This document shows positions 1-9,925 of a stretch of 64,000 bases of DNA, in pieces. This stretch comes from Pratylenchus scribneri (lineage: Eukaryota; Nematoda; Chromadorea; Rhabditida; Pratylenchidae): contig JAQSEB010000090.1 in assembly GCA_030063045.1 (NCBI GenBank), positions 1,364,001 to 1,428,000 on the forward strand. The letters are read 5' to 3'. The notes under the pieces were generated by a model, which searched no databases, was not told the DNA's origin, and worked only from the letters and a program-made list of their open reading frames with translations. Made by a program: the position numbers and the translations under genes. Each line of letters begins with the position of its first letter. The first letter of the stretch is position 1.

Positions 1-932
1 GTTTTGCCCCAAACATTTGTTTTATTTTGCACCAAACATTTGTTTTATTTTGCACCAAACATTTATTTTGTTTTGCCCCAAACATTTGTTTTATTTTGCA
101 CCAAACATTTGTTTTATTTTGCACCAAACATTTTGTTTTATTTTGCACCAAACATTTTGTTTTATTTTGCACCAAACATTTGTTTTGATTTGCCCAAACA
201 TTTTGTTTTGTTTTGCCCCAAACATTTGTTTTGTTTTGCCCCAAACATTTATTTTGTTTTGCCCCAAACATTTGTTTTATTTTGCACCAAACATTTTGTT
301 TTGTTTTGCCCCAAACATTTTGTTTTGTTTTGCACCAAACATTTGTTTTGTTTTGCCCCAAACATTTGTTTTGTTTTGCCCCAAACATTTGTTTTGTTTT
401 GTCCCAAACATTTATTTTGTTTTGCCCCAAACATTTGTTTTATTTTGCACCAAACATTTGTTTTATTTTGCACCAAACATTTATTTTGTTTTGCCCCAAA
501 CATTTGTTTTATTTTGCACCAAACATTTGTTTTATTTTGCACCAAACATTTTGTTTTATTTTGCACCAAACATTTTGTTTTATTTTGCACCAAACATTTG
601 TTTTGATTTGCCCAAACATTTTTTGGTGTGTTTTGCCCCAAACATTTGTTTTATTTTGCACCAAACATTTGTTTTGTTTTGCCTCAAACATTTTGTTTTG
701 TTTTGCCCCAAACATTTTGTTTTGTTTTGCACCAAACATTTGTTTTGTTTTGCCCCAAACATTTGTTTTGTTTTGTCCCAAACATTTGTTTTGTTTTGCC
801 CCAAACATTTTGTTTTGTTTTGCACCAAACATTTGTTTTGTTTTGCCCCAAACATTTTGTTTTGCCCCAAACATTTGTTTTGTTTTACCCCAAACATTTT
901 GTTTTGTTTTGCCCCAAACATTTTGTTATGTT
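1..932. repeat. Minisatellite A, about 20-25 bp units
   Basis: Roughly 40 tandem copies of a unit close to CCAAACATTTGTTTTGTTTTG, varying by CCCC/CACC, TTTT/TTT and G/A changes. It begins at or before the window edge and decays into AT-rich sequence near 932. All frames read as repetitive FAPN/LFC-type peptides because the unit lacks stops, so no protein is inferred. It probably lies in the first intron or upstream region of the gene whose first visible exon begins at 1182. Its core GTTTTGCCC is shared with the reverse complement of minisatellite B at 2.4 and 4.6-6.0 kb. Confidence 0.95.
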
Positions 933-1181
933 TTTGTTCTTCCGTATTTATTCTTCCAAATATTTTATATTTTATATTCAATCATTTTGTTTTTTTTTTC
1001 CTAAAAAATTTTTATTAAAAAAGTAAATTAGCATTTTATTTTTTCACCATTATATGAAATCTAACTACCTATACCTAATTTATCATAATTGATAAAAAAA
1101 AAATATAGAAAAACAATAGCTAATTTTATAAACTTTTTTATAGAATTATTTGAAAATCTTTATAATTTTTAATTCTTACAG

Positions 1182-3280
1182 CCAACCGAATTGTGCATTG
1201 ATGAAATCAATAAATTGGAAGAAGAAACAATTGAATTCAAACATTATGTTGGCTCATTCAAAATTTACTCAATTCTTCCACACTATGGGCCAATTCGGGA
1301 CGAGGATTTTGACAAATGGCTGGATATGCTCAACAATTCTGTGAGTTTTTTTTTAAATATAATTCAAATTTTTAAATAAAACATTTTTACAATGAAAAAT
1401 CTTTGTTTTTAGAAAGAAAAATTGCCGGCAATTGGCAACAAAATAACAAAGAAAAAGGTCCTTCTGAAGCAATTGAAGCTGGCCATTTCCACTTCTATTC
1501 TTCAACGTCATCTTCTACCAAATCCAGAAAAAATTTTTGATGGAATTATTGACGACAAACAAAAGCATTCTCCAATTATGCCGGCCGATGTTCCTCAAAC
1601 TCCAATGCCAATCATGCCAATGCCAATCTATTTTCTTTCAATTATCGAAGCAGCCTATGCACCTCCAATATCGGCCTATCCTCCTCAAATTATGCTGGCC
1701 AATATTCCTCCAATTCTGCCGACCAATATTCCTCCACTTATGTCAGTCAATGTTCCTCCAATTATGCCGGCCAGTGTTCCCCCAATTATGCCTGCCAATC
1801 CAATTATGCCAGCCTTTGTTGATATTTCACCAATTATTATTCGAACTGGCCAATTCAAAAATTTATGCAAACTTTTGGATTCCAAATATGCCAACTTCAA
1901 AATTTTATCTGGCCTATGCATTTTAGTGGAAATTGAACAAATTGTTGTAAGTGATTTGGAATATTAAATAAATAATATTCACTTTTTTTTTTCAGAATTA
2001 TTCCTTGAAATTGCCACCAATGATGACTTTGGTAAGTAATTTAATTTTTTTTCATAAAATTCTAAAATGAACAAAATTTTTATTTTTTTTTTTTGCAATT
2101 TAATAAATTAAATATATTTCATTCATTAATTATTCAAATTAAATATTTTCCACACAGGTCAAGCATATGTTAATTCCAATCTCATTTGCCAATTTTGCTT
2201 CTACAAATAAGAAAATTCATCGAACGAAACCCTCCATGATTCAGCTACATACGAGAAATGGAGATGGTGTTCCAATTTGCTCTGCACGATTCGGGAAAAA
2301 ATCAATAAAATTACCAAGCGAACAATTGATCCAAATCAGTTTGCCAATTTGGGCAATGAATGTGAGTAAAATCTATGGGATTATTTATCAAAAATGGGGA
2401 ATTATTGCGACGGAAAATAAAATACATTTTAAAATTGAGCAAAAACATATAAAATCAGAAATGGACAATAAAACGCAAAATCAGAATTGGGTAAAAGCAC
2501 AAAAAATCAGAATTGGGCAAAAACACAAAAAATTAGACCAAAAAATCAGTTAAGCAAAACAAAAAAATTTGCAATAAACAAAAACATAAAAAAATCAGAA
2601 TTGGGTAAAACACAAAAAATCAGAATTGGCAAAAACACAAAAAATCATAATTGGGCAAAAACACAAAAAATCAGAATTGGGCAAAACAAAAAAAAAAACA
2701 GAATTGGGCAAAACACAAAAAAATCATAATTAGGCAAAACATAAAAAAGCAGAATTAAAATTAAACAACGGCAAATATTTTCCTTCTATTCAAAAATGTA
2801 AAATTCTGATTTAATAATTTAATTATCTTTTATTTTTATTAAAATTTAAGAATATCCCAATACCCAAATCGGAATTTGTTCATCGTAAGGCAGCGGAATT
2901 TCGGGAGGCTCTGGAATACATTGAAAATATTGGAATTCAGAACAAAGCAGCCAAACAAAAATTGAAAATAGTATCGCCAGTAAGTTCTCTCATTCTCTCA
3001 AATTTAAAAAATTCAATTCGTAAAAATATATAGACTATATTAATTTTATTTTCCACCCAAATAAATTTAGTACTTTATATTTATATATCATAACATAATA
3101 ATTTTTAATAAATATTATTCAGAATAATATTTTTTAATTTTTCAGCCTCGCCATTTTATTGGAAAATTTTCAATTCAACGCGGGAATCAAAATCAACCAC
3201 CATCATCGTATGGCAATAATAATGTTCAAAAGAAGGAGAAGAAGAAACAATTCAAATACAATAAATCGTTGCCGTATTAA
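1182..3280 (+). CDS. Unknown multi-exon protein, 5' end missing
   Basis: Six exons join in one frame, all with phase-0 introns: 1182-1340, 1413-1946, 1996-2031, 2158-2361, 2851-2979 and 3146-3280 (TAA). Donors are GTGAGT or GTAAG(T/N); acceptors are T/A-rich and end in CAG or AG. About 420 residues are visible; the start lies upstream, possibly beyond minisatellite A. The order is an acidic segment (DEINKLEEETIEFKHY), a basic stretch, a long proline/isoleucine/methionine repeat region (IPPIMPANVPP-like units, about 1570-1830), then a helical charged segment (SEFVHRKAAEFREALEYI) and a lysine-rich tail ending KYNKSLPY. I recognise no domain. Intron 4 carries a minisatellite B array. A polyadenylation-like AATAAAA lies just after the stop near 3330. 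Continuous frame over six exons makes it a real gene; its function is unknown. Confidence 0.75.
2436..2748. repeat. Minisatellite B, intronic copy
   Basis: About 12 degenerate units of AAAATCAGAATTGGGCAAAA(CACA), period about 22-24 bp, inside the intron 2362-2850 of the gene above. It is the same family as the arrays at 4630-5172 and 5400-5975. Confidence 0.9.
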
Positions 3281-3654
3281 CACAATTTTGATGCCGAAAT
3301 TTAGGCGAAACTGAATTCTTTTTTTTTGCCAATAAAATGAATATAATAAAAAAAGTTTTTATTTATAAATGTTGTTATTGTTAATTTATTATTGTTAATT
3401 TATTTTTTTATCCAAAATTGAATAAAAAAATTTTCTGATTTGATCATTTATCATAATCAACAATGATCAAAGAGTGCAAAAAAATAAATTACTATAATTT
3501 GGTAAGAATTTGACAATATTTTACCATTATTTTATTTGGTTTGTGCTGGTTTGGCATAGGCACCCACAATTGTCTGTTTTTCAGACTAAAAATATATTGA
3601 TAGACATTCTAATTAGAGGATTAACTAAAATTATTTGATAAAATGTCAGCAGAT

Positions 3655-3963
3655 TCAGTCCAACTCAATTTGCCTTAAAGGATCGTCTATCAAATACTCA
3701 TTTTTATCTTTTCCACTTGCACGTCCCTATTCCCAATTATAATTATATTTCTTTATTAATTTGTAGATGACGGAGAGCACAAATGATCGCTTGTCGCCGG
3801 CAATCTCTTCGAAGTCTCCATTTTGTCTGAGCATTGTGACAGCGTCTTCTCTGGGTAGCTGAAATTGAAAGGGAATTTAGCTTTGAATTATTATTAAGAA
3901 AATCTCACTCACCAAACCATGATAAAATTTGAGTTGCCACAGCTCCTTGTCGGTTTCTGGCAT
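3655..3963 (-). pseudogene. SH2-domain fragment of a Fer-like tyrosine kinase
   Basis: Exon 3963-3913 begins at an ATG and reads MPETDKELWQLKFYHGL. A GTGAGT donor and CAG acceptor join it in phase 0 to 3858-3727, reading LPREDAVTMLRQNGDF, EEIAGDKRSFVLS. WYHGLLPRED...M.NGDF...FVLSV is the N-terminal half of the SH2 domain of nematode Fer/Fps-type kinases. The FLVR strand with the phosphotyrosine-binding arginine, normally right after NGDF, is absent and replaced by EEIAG. Read-through ends at TAG 3727. A 45-nt GT...AG intron (3771-3727) would instead join 24 codons ending at TGA 3655. No kinase domain follows. It is called a remnant; a tiny expressed non-canonical SH2 protein is possible. Confidence 0.6.
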
Positions 3964-4364
3964 TGTCGTCGATTGGCGGCGCTGGTGGTGCAGACGGGAA
4001 TAGTTTCTGTGTTGTGTTGCAGCGAGATACCTTAGTTGAGTTGTTCTGAATTCTAAGCAAAATTACTGCCCCCTTTTATACTAATATTTTATCAGCAAAC
4101 AGCAATCGTTTACTGTCACAATTTTTCAAATACCGTAACACTATAACATGTATTTTGTATGCGTAGATCGTAGATATAGTAAAACTTTTGTATTTTTTTT
4201 CCATAAATAGTGATTTTGACTTATTAGAGATTAATTCTCTTCCATTTACTCTCTTATTTTGTATTATCCTTTCTTTATTTATTAGTGTCTAGCCTTTTAC
4301 AACCTAAAATTACGAATGCAAAAATAATAAAATCAGAATTGGGTAACACAAAAAATCAGAAATC

Positions 4365-4620
4365 CCGTAAAACTACTAATAGAAGCCCCGGGGCTTATAA
4401 ATTTCAGAGACCCTCCGAGGCTGGAAATTTTCGGAATTTTTGTGAAACAAAAAATGCTTATTTCGGCTTAAAATCGGCTTTTTCAACTTAATTTCACCTA
4501 AAATTGGTTATTTGCGAAAAAAAAAATTTTCAATGGAAAGGGGGGCTTCTATTAGAGCGGGGGCTTCTACTAGAGCGGGGGCTTCTACTAGAGCGGGGGC
4601 TTCTATTAGAAGTTTTACGG
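4365..4620. mobile_element. MITE-like element, copy 1
   Basis: The ends are inverted repeats: left CCGTAAAACTACTAATAGAA, right TTCTATTAGAAGTTTTACGG. About 25 bp including GCCCC match with one mismatch. The interior has a GGGGCTTATAAATTTCAGAG block, also seen near 8390, and four copies of a GGGGGCTTCTA-type 18-mer. No ORF. The insertion lies in minisatellite B; no clear target duplication could be read because the flanks are repetitive. Confidence 0.7.
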
Positions 4621-4629
4621 TATATAAAA

Positions 4630-5172
4630 ACAAAAAAATCAGAATCAAGCAAAAACACAAAAAATCAGAATAAGCAAAAATACAAAAAATCAGAATTGGG
4701 CAAAACAAAAAAAATCAGAATTGGACAAAACACAAAAAAATCAGAATTGGGTAAAACACAAAAAATCAGAATTGGGCAAAACACAAAAAATCAGAATTGG
4801 GTAAAACACAATAAATCAGAATTGGGCAAAGCACAAATCAGAATTGGGTAAAACACGAAAAATCAGAATTGGGCAAAACACAAAAAATCAGAATCAAGCA
4901 AAAACACAAAAAATCAGAATTGTGCAGAACACAAAAAATCAGAATTGGACAAAACACAAAAAATCAGAATTGGGTAAAACACAAAAAATCAGAATTGGGC
5001 AAAACACAAAAAATCAGAATTGGGTAAAACACAAAAAATCAGAATTGGGCAAAACACAAAAAATCAGAATTGGGCAAAACACAAAAAATCAGAATTGGGT
5101 AAAACACAATAAATCAGAATTGGGCAAAACACAAAAAATCAGAATTGGGTAAAACACAAAAAATCAGAAATC
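4630..5172. repeat. Minisatellite B array 1
   Basis: About 23 units of (A)AAATCAGAATTGGGCAAAAC with GGGTA/GGGCA/GGACA and CAAGC variants; some units lack a few bases. Open frames in it (KIRIGQNTKNQNW-type) are repeat artefacts. Confidence 0.92.
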
Positions 5173-5391
5173 CCGTAAAACTACTAATAGAAGCCCCGGG
5201 GCTTATAAATTTCAGAGACCCTCCGAGGCTGGAAATTTTCGGAATTTTTGTGAAACAAAAAATGCTTATTTCGGCTTAAAATCGGCTTTTTCAACTTAAT
5301 TTCACCTAAAATTGGTTATTTGCGAAAAAAAAATTTTCAATGGAAAGGGGGGCTTCTATTAGAGCGGGGGCTTCTATTAGAAGTTTTACGG
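5173..5391. mobile_element. MITE-like element, copy 2
   Basis: Second copy of the 4365-4620 element with the same terminal inverted repeats; shorter because it has two internal GGGGGCTTCTA units instead of four. Carried by the 808-bp tandem duplication rather than by independent insertion. Confidence 0.7.
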
Positions 5392-5399
5392 TATATAAA

Positions 5400-5975
5400 A
5401 ACAAAAAAATCAGAATCAAGCAAAAACACAAAAAATCAGAATAAGCAAAAATACAAAAAATCAGAATTGGGCAAAACACAAAAAATCAGAATTGGACAAA
5501 ACACAAAAAAATCAGAATTGGGTAAAACACAAAAAATCAGAATTGGGCAAAACACAAAAAATCAGAGTTGGGTAAAACACAATAAATCAGAATTGGGCAA
5601 AGCACAAATCAGAATTGGGTAAAACACGAAAAATCAGAATTGGGCAAAACACAAAAAATCAGAATCAAGCGAAAACACAAAAAATCAGAATTGTGCAGAA
5701 CACAAAAAATCAGAATTGGACAAAACACAAAAAATCAGAATTGGGTAAAACACAAAAAATCAGAATTGGGCAAAACACAAAAAATCAGAATTGGGTAAAA
5801 CACAATAAATCAGAATTGGGCAAAACACAAAAAATCAGAATTGGGCAAAACACAAAAAATCAGAATTGGGAAAACACAAAAAATCAGAATTGGGCAAAGC
5901 ACAAATCAGAATTGGGTAAAACACGAAAAATCAGAATTGGGCAAAATACAAAAAATCAGAATAGGCAAAAACATG
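5400..5975. repeat. Minisatellite B array 2
   Basis: Same unit and the same order of variants as array 1 for most of its length, as expected from duplication of the whole block. Confidence 0.92.
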
Positions 5976-6058
5976 CTTTAAATTGATATTCAATGGATTT
6001 TTTTAAGCTTTGAATAATTTTCATTGCCAAATTAATTAATCCCACTTTGACGATTGTA

Positions 6059-6151
6059 CTATTTGATGTTGCCTTTAGCTTCTAACAAAATATCAGAGTC
6101 ATCATATTTCTTTTTCACCCTGTTTTTGTTGTCCTTTTCTGCTGCTGTCAT
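6059..6151 (-). CDS. Small charged ORF or terminal exon, unknown
   Basis: ATG at 6151 to TAG at 6059 gives 30 residues, beginning MTAAEKDNKNRVKKKYDDSD. It is richer in GC and charged codons than the surrounding AT-rich DNA, which is the only reason to list it. It could be a terminal exon, since AG dinucleotides precede it, but no partner exon was found. Low confidence. Confidence 0.2.
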   Translation of the reverse strand: MTAAEKDNKNRVKKKYDDSDILLEAKGNIK

Positions 6152-6606
6152 CGAAAAAAACAATAATAGTGGCGAGACAAACGGCGGCAGAATTCAATGG
6201 TACAGAGTACGACAATAAAGAAATATCAGCAATTAACTAGTAAAATTAATAAATTTTAAAAATAAAAATTTCATTCATTATGAAAAACTTCAAAAAATTT
6301 TTATTTCTGAATGTTTAATTATTTTTCTCTTAAATTTTTTATTATTTTACTTTTTCAATTCATAAAATTGAGCAAAATCGAGAGAATTTTTTTGTAGATT
6401 TGGGCAATTATTTATGAGAAAAATAATTAAAATTGGTTTTTTAATTAAAAAATAAAATTTAATAAAAATTATAATTTATTTCTTTATTAAAATTTATAAT
6501 TTTAATGAAACATTTAATATTGGTTCAAGCTATAAAGTTTCATTCATTCTACATAATTAGAAACAAAGTGCGAACATTTGTTTTATATTTTTTGCCATAA
6601 AAAATA

Positions 6607-6814
6607 TTTTAAGGGGAAATTCCGGATCTTTCCCCGTTCCAAAAATTAATAAAAACGAGGGACCATCCCCAATAATTATTCCCTGCTGTTTAAATTTCTC
6701 ACTGGTTATTATGGATTGAGGCTAGAAAAAATTGAATGGGAAGTAGCCGAACTTGGGCAACAGCCAGCAGCCAATTCTGCTCAATGCACTCTCTTCCTTT
6801 TATTTTATTCTTTG
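6607..6814. repeat. Dispersed repeat, copy 1 of pair
   Basis: Starts TTTTAAGGGGAAATTCCGGA and ends in the CAATGCACTCTCTTCC block; about 75-80% similar by eye to 7021-7230 in direct orientation. Non-coding. The DNA between about 5976 and 6600 shows nothing else beyond AT-rich sequence. Confidence 0.7.
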
Positions 6815-7020
6815 CTTGACAATTCAGCAATTGTCACACAACTGCGAAATGCGAATAGCGGATACTATTTATTAAAATAAAATTATATATTTTTTCTTTA
6901 TTAATATTCAATTTTAATACTTTTAAAACACTATTAACATTTGATTAGAATGATCATTATAGGTAATAAACGAATGATTTCCGCATAATTTGCTATTTTT
7001 TTTTTCTCTGTAAATGCATG

Positions 7021-7230
7021 TTTTAAGGGGAAATTCTGGATCTTTCCCCGTTCCAAAAATTATTAAATTATGTAGTCAGAGAATACTGACTAAAAGGAAA
7101 AGGGGACCGTCTCATTGCTTCAATTTTCTCACTGGTTAATAAGGATTGCTGGAAAAAAATAAATGGGAAGCAGGCGAACTGGGGCAACAATGCATTTAGT
7201 TCAATGCACTCTTTTCCATTTATTTTTCTT
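7021..7230. repeat. Dispersed repeat, copy 2 of pair
   Basis: Direct repeat of 6607-6814: shared GGATCTTTCCCCGTTCC, TCTCACTGGTTA and TCAATGCACTCT blocks in the same order. No ORF of note. Confidence 0.7.
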
Positions 7231-7584
7231 CTCTGCAATTTTGAAAAGGGAGAAAAAGGAAAAGTACGCTTTACCCACAAAATAGCTTAATATAAAAATA
7301 AAAATTAACTCTCAAAAACATTGAAATATTTATTTTTAACCTATCATATTTTATTTATTTTGAACATTTTAAGGGAAATTTAATTATAAAAAAATGCAAT
7401 AAAATTCTAAATATTTTGAAAAACACTTTCAGCTAATTTTACCAAAAAATTTACGAGAAAAGAATTGCTTATTTGACATTTTAAACAGAATAGATATTTA
7501 AATTTATGTTTTTTACACATAAATAATTATTTTTTTTATCTATGTTAGAGATTGAAGATTGAACTGGTGGATTGGCATACAAAA

Positions 7585-7960
7585 TTACCGTAAATTCTCT
7601 TTTAATACCCCAATCTCTATAATTCCCCTCTCTCGATTTTGAGGACCCATAACTCCTCTCATCAGCAGGGTGAATTTAATTTTTTTTTGCATTTTCTTAG
7701 TTCTTTCTCAATTCAATTCGTTCAAAATTGTCCACAAATTAAGATTCCGGCGCCGGGCCCGGAAAAACCCGGCGATTTTTTGTGCATTTTTTATGAGCAC
7801 GTAATCCGGCACATTTTAAAACACAACCGGACCCGGAAGCCGTTCCGGTAATTTTTTCGTAATTTCCCGAAAACTGGCTCTTTTTTGCCGAGACTGAGTA
7901 TTTTTTTCTGAAGAAACCGGAACCGGGCACGGAAATTTTGAAAAACCGGCCTCTAATAAT
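7585..7960. repeat. CCGG-rich dispersed repeat plus single MITE end
   Basis: Begins with TACCGTAAATTCTCTTTTAA, like the terminal repeat of the element at 35463. It continues into a locally GC-rich stretch with repeated CCGG(A/G)ACCCGG words that recurs in diverged form at 40.9-41.25 kb. The open frames here follow from base composition and have no protein-like features. 7231-7584 holds nothing recognisable. Confidence 0.5.
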
Positions 7961-8370
7961 TACCCTTAAGTCTATTCTATAAATACCCAAACTATTAGGT
8001 AAGAATTTAATCCTCAATCCAATTGTAAAAAATTCTATTAAAAATTTTAACCTTTCTATTTTTCTACAAATTACTTTTTAGCCATTTTTATTTCAAAATT
8101 TATAAAAGATCAATTCTACATATTGTGGAGAAATTGGATTGCTCCAACTTTGTTATTATATTTTGTACGTTCAAAACAACCAGCAGCTACACGCAAAAAT
8201 AGTCGCTTTTCGCTTTATTTTGTGGTTAAAATGCGGATGATGACTCACAGCTTCGTTGAACTGCAATTTTGTTTTGTTGATAAATGGACTTACCTTCTTC
8301 ATTTTGAAATAGCCATGTCCATTTTTCTATAAATTGTTGCTTAAAGGAAGGACCTTTTAATATACCTAAA

Positions 8371-8455
8371 TTCTCTATTAGAAGCCCATGGGCTTATAAA
8401 TTTTAAAGACTCTCTATGGTTGGCTTCTATTAGAGAGTAGGCTTCTAATAGAGAA
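8371..8455. mobile_element. 85-bp MITE with perfect 16-bp terminal inverted repeats
   Basis: Left end TTCTCTATTAGAAGCC and right end GGCTTCTAATAGAGAA are perfect reverse complements. The interior GGGCTTATAAATTTTAAAGA links it to the larger elements at 4365 and 5173. It sits between two diverged direct copies of a 170-bp segment (about 8160-8330 and 8500-8670, both ending TTTGAAATAGCCATGTC). Confidence 0.75.
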
Positions 8456-8911
8456 CACCCCCATCCTTTAGCACTTTGTTCTAAATTTTAGCGTCCAAAA
8501 TAGCCAGTAGGTTACTTCAAAAACAGTCGCGCTTTTCCTTTATTCTCTGACAAAAATGTTGATGAAATGTGAAAGATGATTCAGCTTTTTTGTATTGCCA
8601 TTTTATTTGTTAAAATAGACTTATTTTTCCTTTTTGAAATAGCCATGTCGACCTATAAATTTAGCGTTTAAATGTGATACGTTAATGGACGGTCGTTTTC
8701 ATATTTCAATAAAATTGTGGCCAATAATATTTTAATTTAATTTAATAATTTTCTTTTCCTCTTTCCCCATTCCATGACCCCTCAAGCATTCTTGTAATCA
8801 TTATTTTGTTATTAATTTTTCGGGTTACAGGTTACAGCATCCTCTTCCATATTTTTATAGACCTTAATTTCCGTTTACGAAACTGTAAATTTCCCAAATC
8901 TCTATTCACAC

Positions 8912-9664
8912 CAGGGGTGTTGCTCGTCTTGAAAATCACGAGACGAGAATTTTCGACGAGACGAGAAGGTTCTAAATTACGAGACGAGAATTTTGGACGA
9001 GACGAAATCGCCCAAAAACGCGAGAATTCGCGAGAACGAGAACGAGACGAGACGAGAATTTTGAAAAATCTAATTTTAAGTAAATTTTTTTCTCAAAAAT
9101 TCTAAATAGTAAATAATTTGTTGCGCAAAGATAAAATGAAGAATAATAAATTTTAGATGGTCAAATTGTGAAGTAAAAAAAGTATAATAAACTCGAGCAG
9201 GTTTAGAAAATATATGTAGTTGCCGATGATGTCTTCAGCCGATTATGACCCAACTATTTTTTGCAAAGTCCCATTTTAAGACTTTTGCGCCGCAAAAAAT
9301 TGTCTGGCAGGGAAAATTTTTAGTCTAAAAATGGCCGCGCAGTGAAAAATTTAGGTTTGGCCCAAAAATCGTCTCAAATGATATTTGACCACTTGGAATT
9401 GAACTCTCATACTTGCAACCAGAATGGAATCCTCTACCAACTGCGCTACCTGATACAATGATAGCTCCCACCAATTTACTATCTTTTAGAAATATTTTTC
9501 ACAAAAGTTGGATAGAGAAGGGTCCCCCCTTCACTTTTCAATTCTCGTCTAAATTCTCGCTTCGAGGATCAAAAAACGAGAACGAGACCACGAGAACGAG
9601 ATGGCCCAAAATCACGAGAATTACGAGACGAGACGAGACGAGAACGAGACGAGCAACACCCCTG
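8912..9664. mobile_element. hAT-like non-autonomous transposon with 8-bp target duplications
   Basis: The termini are an 18-bp inverted repeat beginning CAGGGGTGTTGCTCG. The element is flanked on both sides by ATTCACAC (8904-8911 and 9665-9672), an exact 8-bp duplication. CAGGGGTG-type ends with 8-bp duplications are the hallmark of the hAT superfamily. At 753 bp it has no transposase; subterminal regions are packed with CGAGACGAGA repeats (8935-9060 and 9545-9655), plausible transposase-binding arrays. It also contains a degenerate tRNA-like stretch at 9387-9462. Open frames in the GAGACGAGA runs are artefacts. Confidence 0.88.
9387..9462 (-). other. tRNA-like degenerate segment inside the hAT element
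   Basis: On the minus strand, GGTAGCGCAGTTGGTAGAGG matches a tRNA D-arm/A box and GAGTTCAATTCC resembles a T-loop/B box, with an anticodon-arm-sized gap between. The T-stem does not pair well and no acceptor stem closes, so this is not a working tRNA. It is either a tRNA pseudogene or a tRNA-derived SINE piece captured by the transposon. Confidence 0.5.
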
Positions 9665-9925
9665 ATTCACACCTATATCCTATTCCTATAGGACATTTCC
9701 TTCTTCCTAACTAAAGGTATTCTTAGCCGATTAACCGAACCAAACTTTGGACTACCTTTTAGTGATATAATAATTTCCCTTTACCATGGAAAATTTCAAT
9801 TAGAATCTAATAAAATTCATAAAATGACGAGTTTATTTTCAATAATATTTTTCAAACATATAAATCTAAAATTTAAATTTAAGAGAATCTTTCAATCATT
9901 CAAAAAATTCCTACAACAACTTGAA

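Larger units (their letters stand above)
4326..5975. repeat. 808-bp tandem duplication of TIR element plus minisatellite
   Basis: Two direct copies, offset by 808 bp (4365 to 5173). Each holds a TIR element followed by a run of minisatellite B units. The copies differ mainly in the number of an internal CTTCTA(C/T)TAGAGCGGGGG repeat (four versus two). A short minisatellite stub also precedes the first copy. Confidence 0.9.

Noticed and set aside
4..1026. Long open frames on both strands (up to 333 codons) in the first kilobase
   Set aside because: They are translations of minisatellite A; all frames are open because the unit has no stops, and the peptides are pure repeats.
4504..5986. KIRIGQNTKNQNW-type ORFs
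   Set aside because: Minisatellite B units read in phase; no start context, splice sites or non-repeat sequence.
7739..8017. Minus-strand ORF with SGSG/RKK content
   Set aside because: Lies in a CCGG-rich dispersed repeat whose relatives at 40.9 kb do not keep the frame.
9387..9462. Functional tRNA gene
   Set aside because: A- and B-box-like parts are present, but the T-stem and acceptor stem do not pair.
8806..9691. ORFs rich in Arg/Glu inside the hAT element
   Set aside because: They arise from GAGACGAGA repeats, cover the transposon terminus and show no transposase motif.
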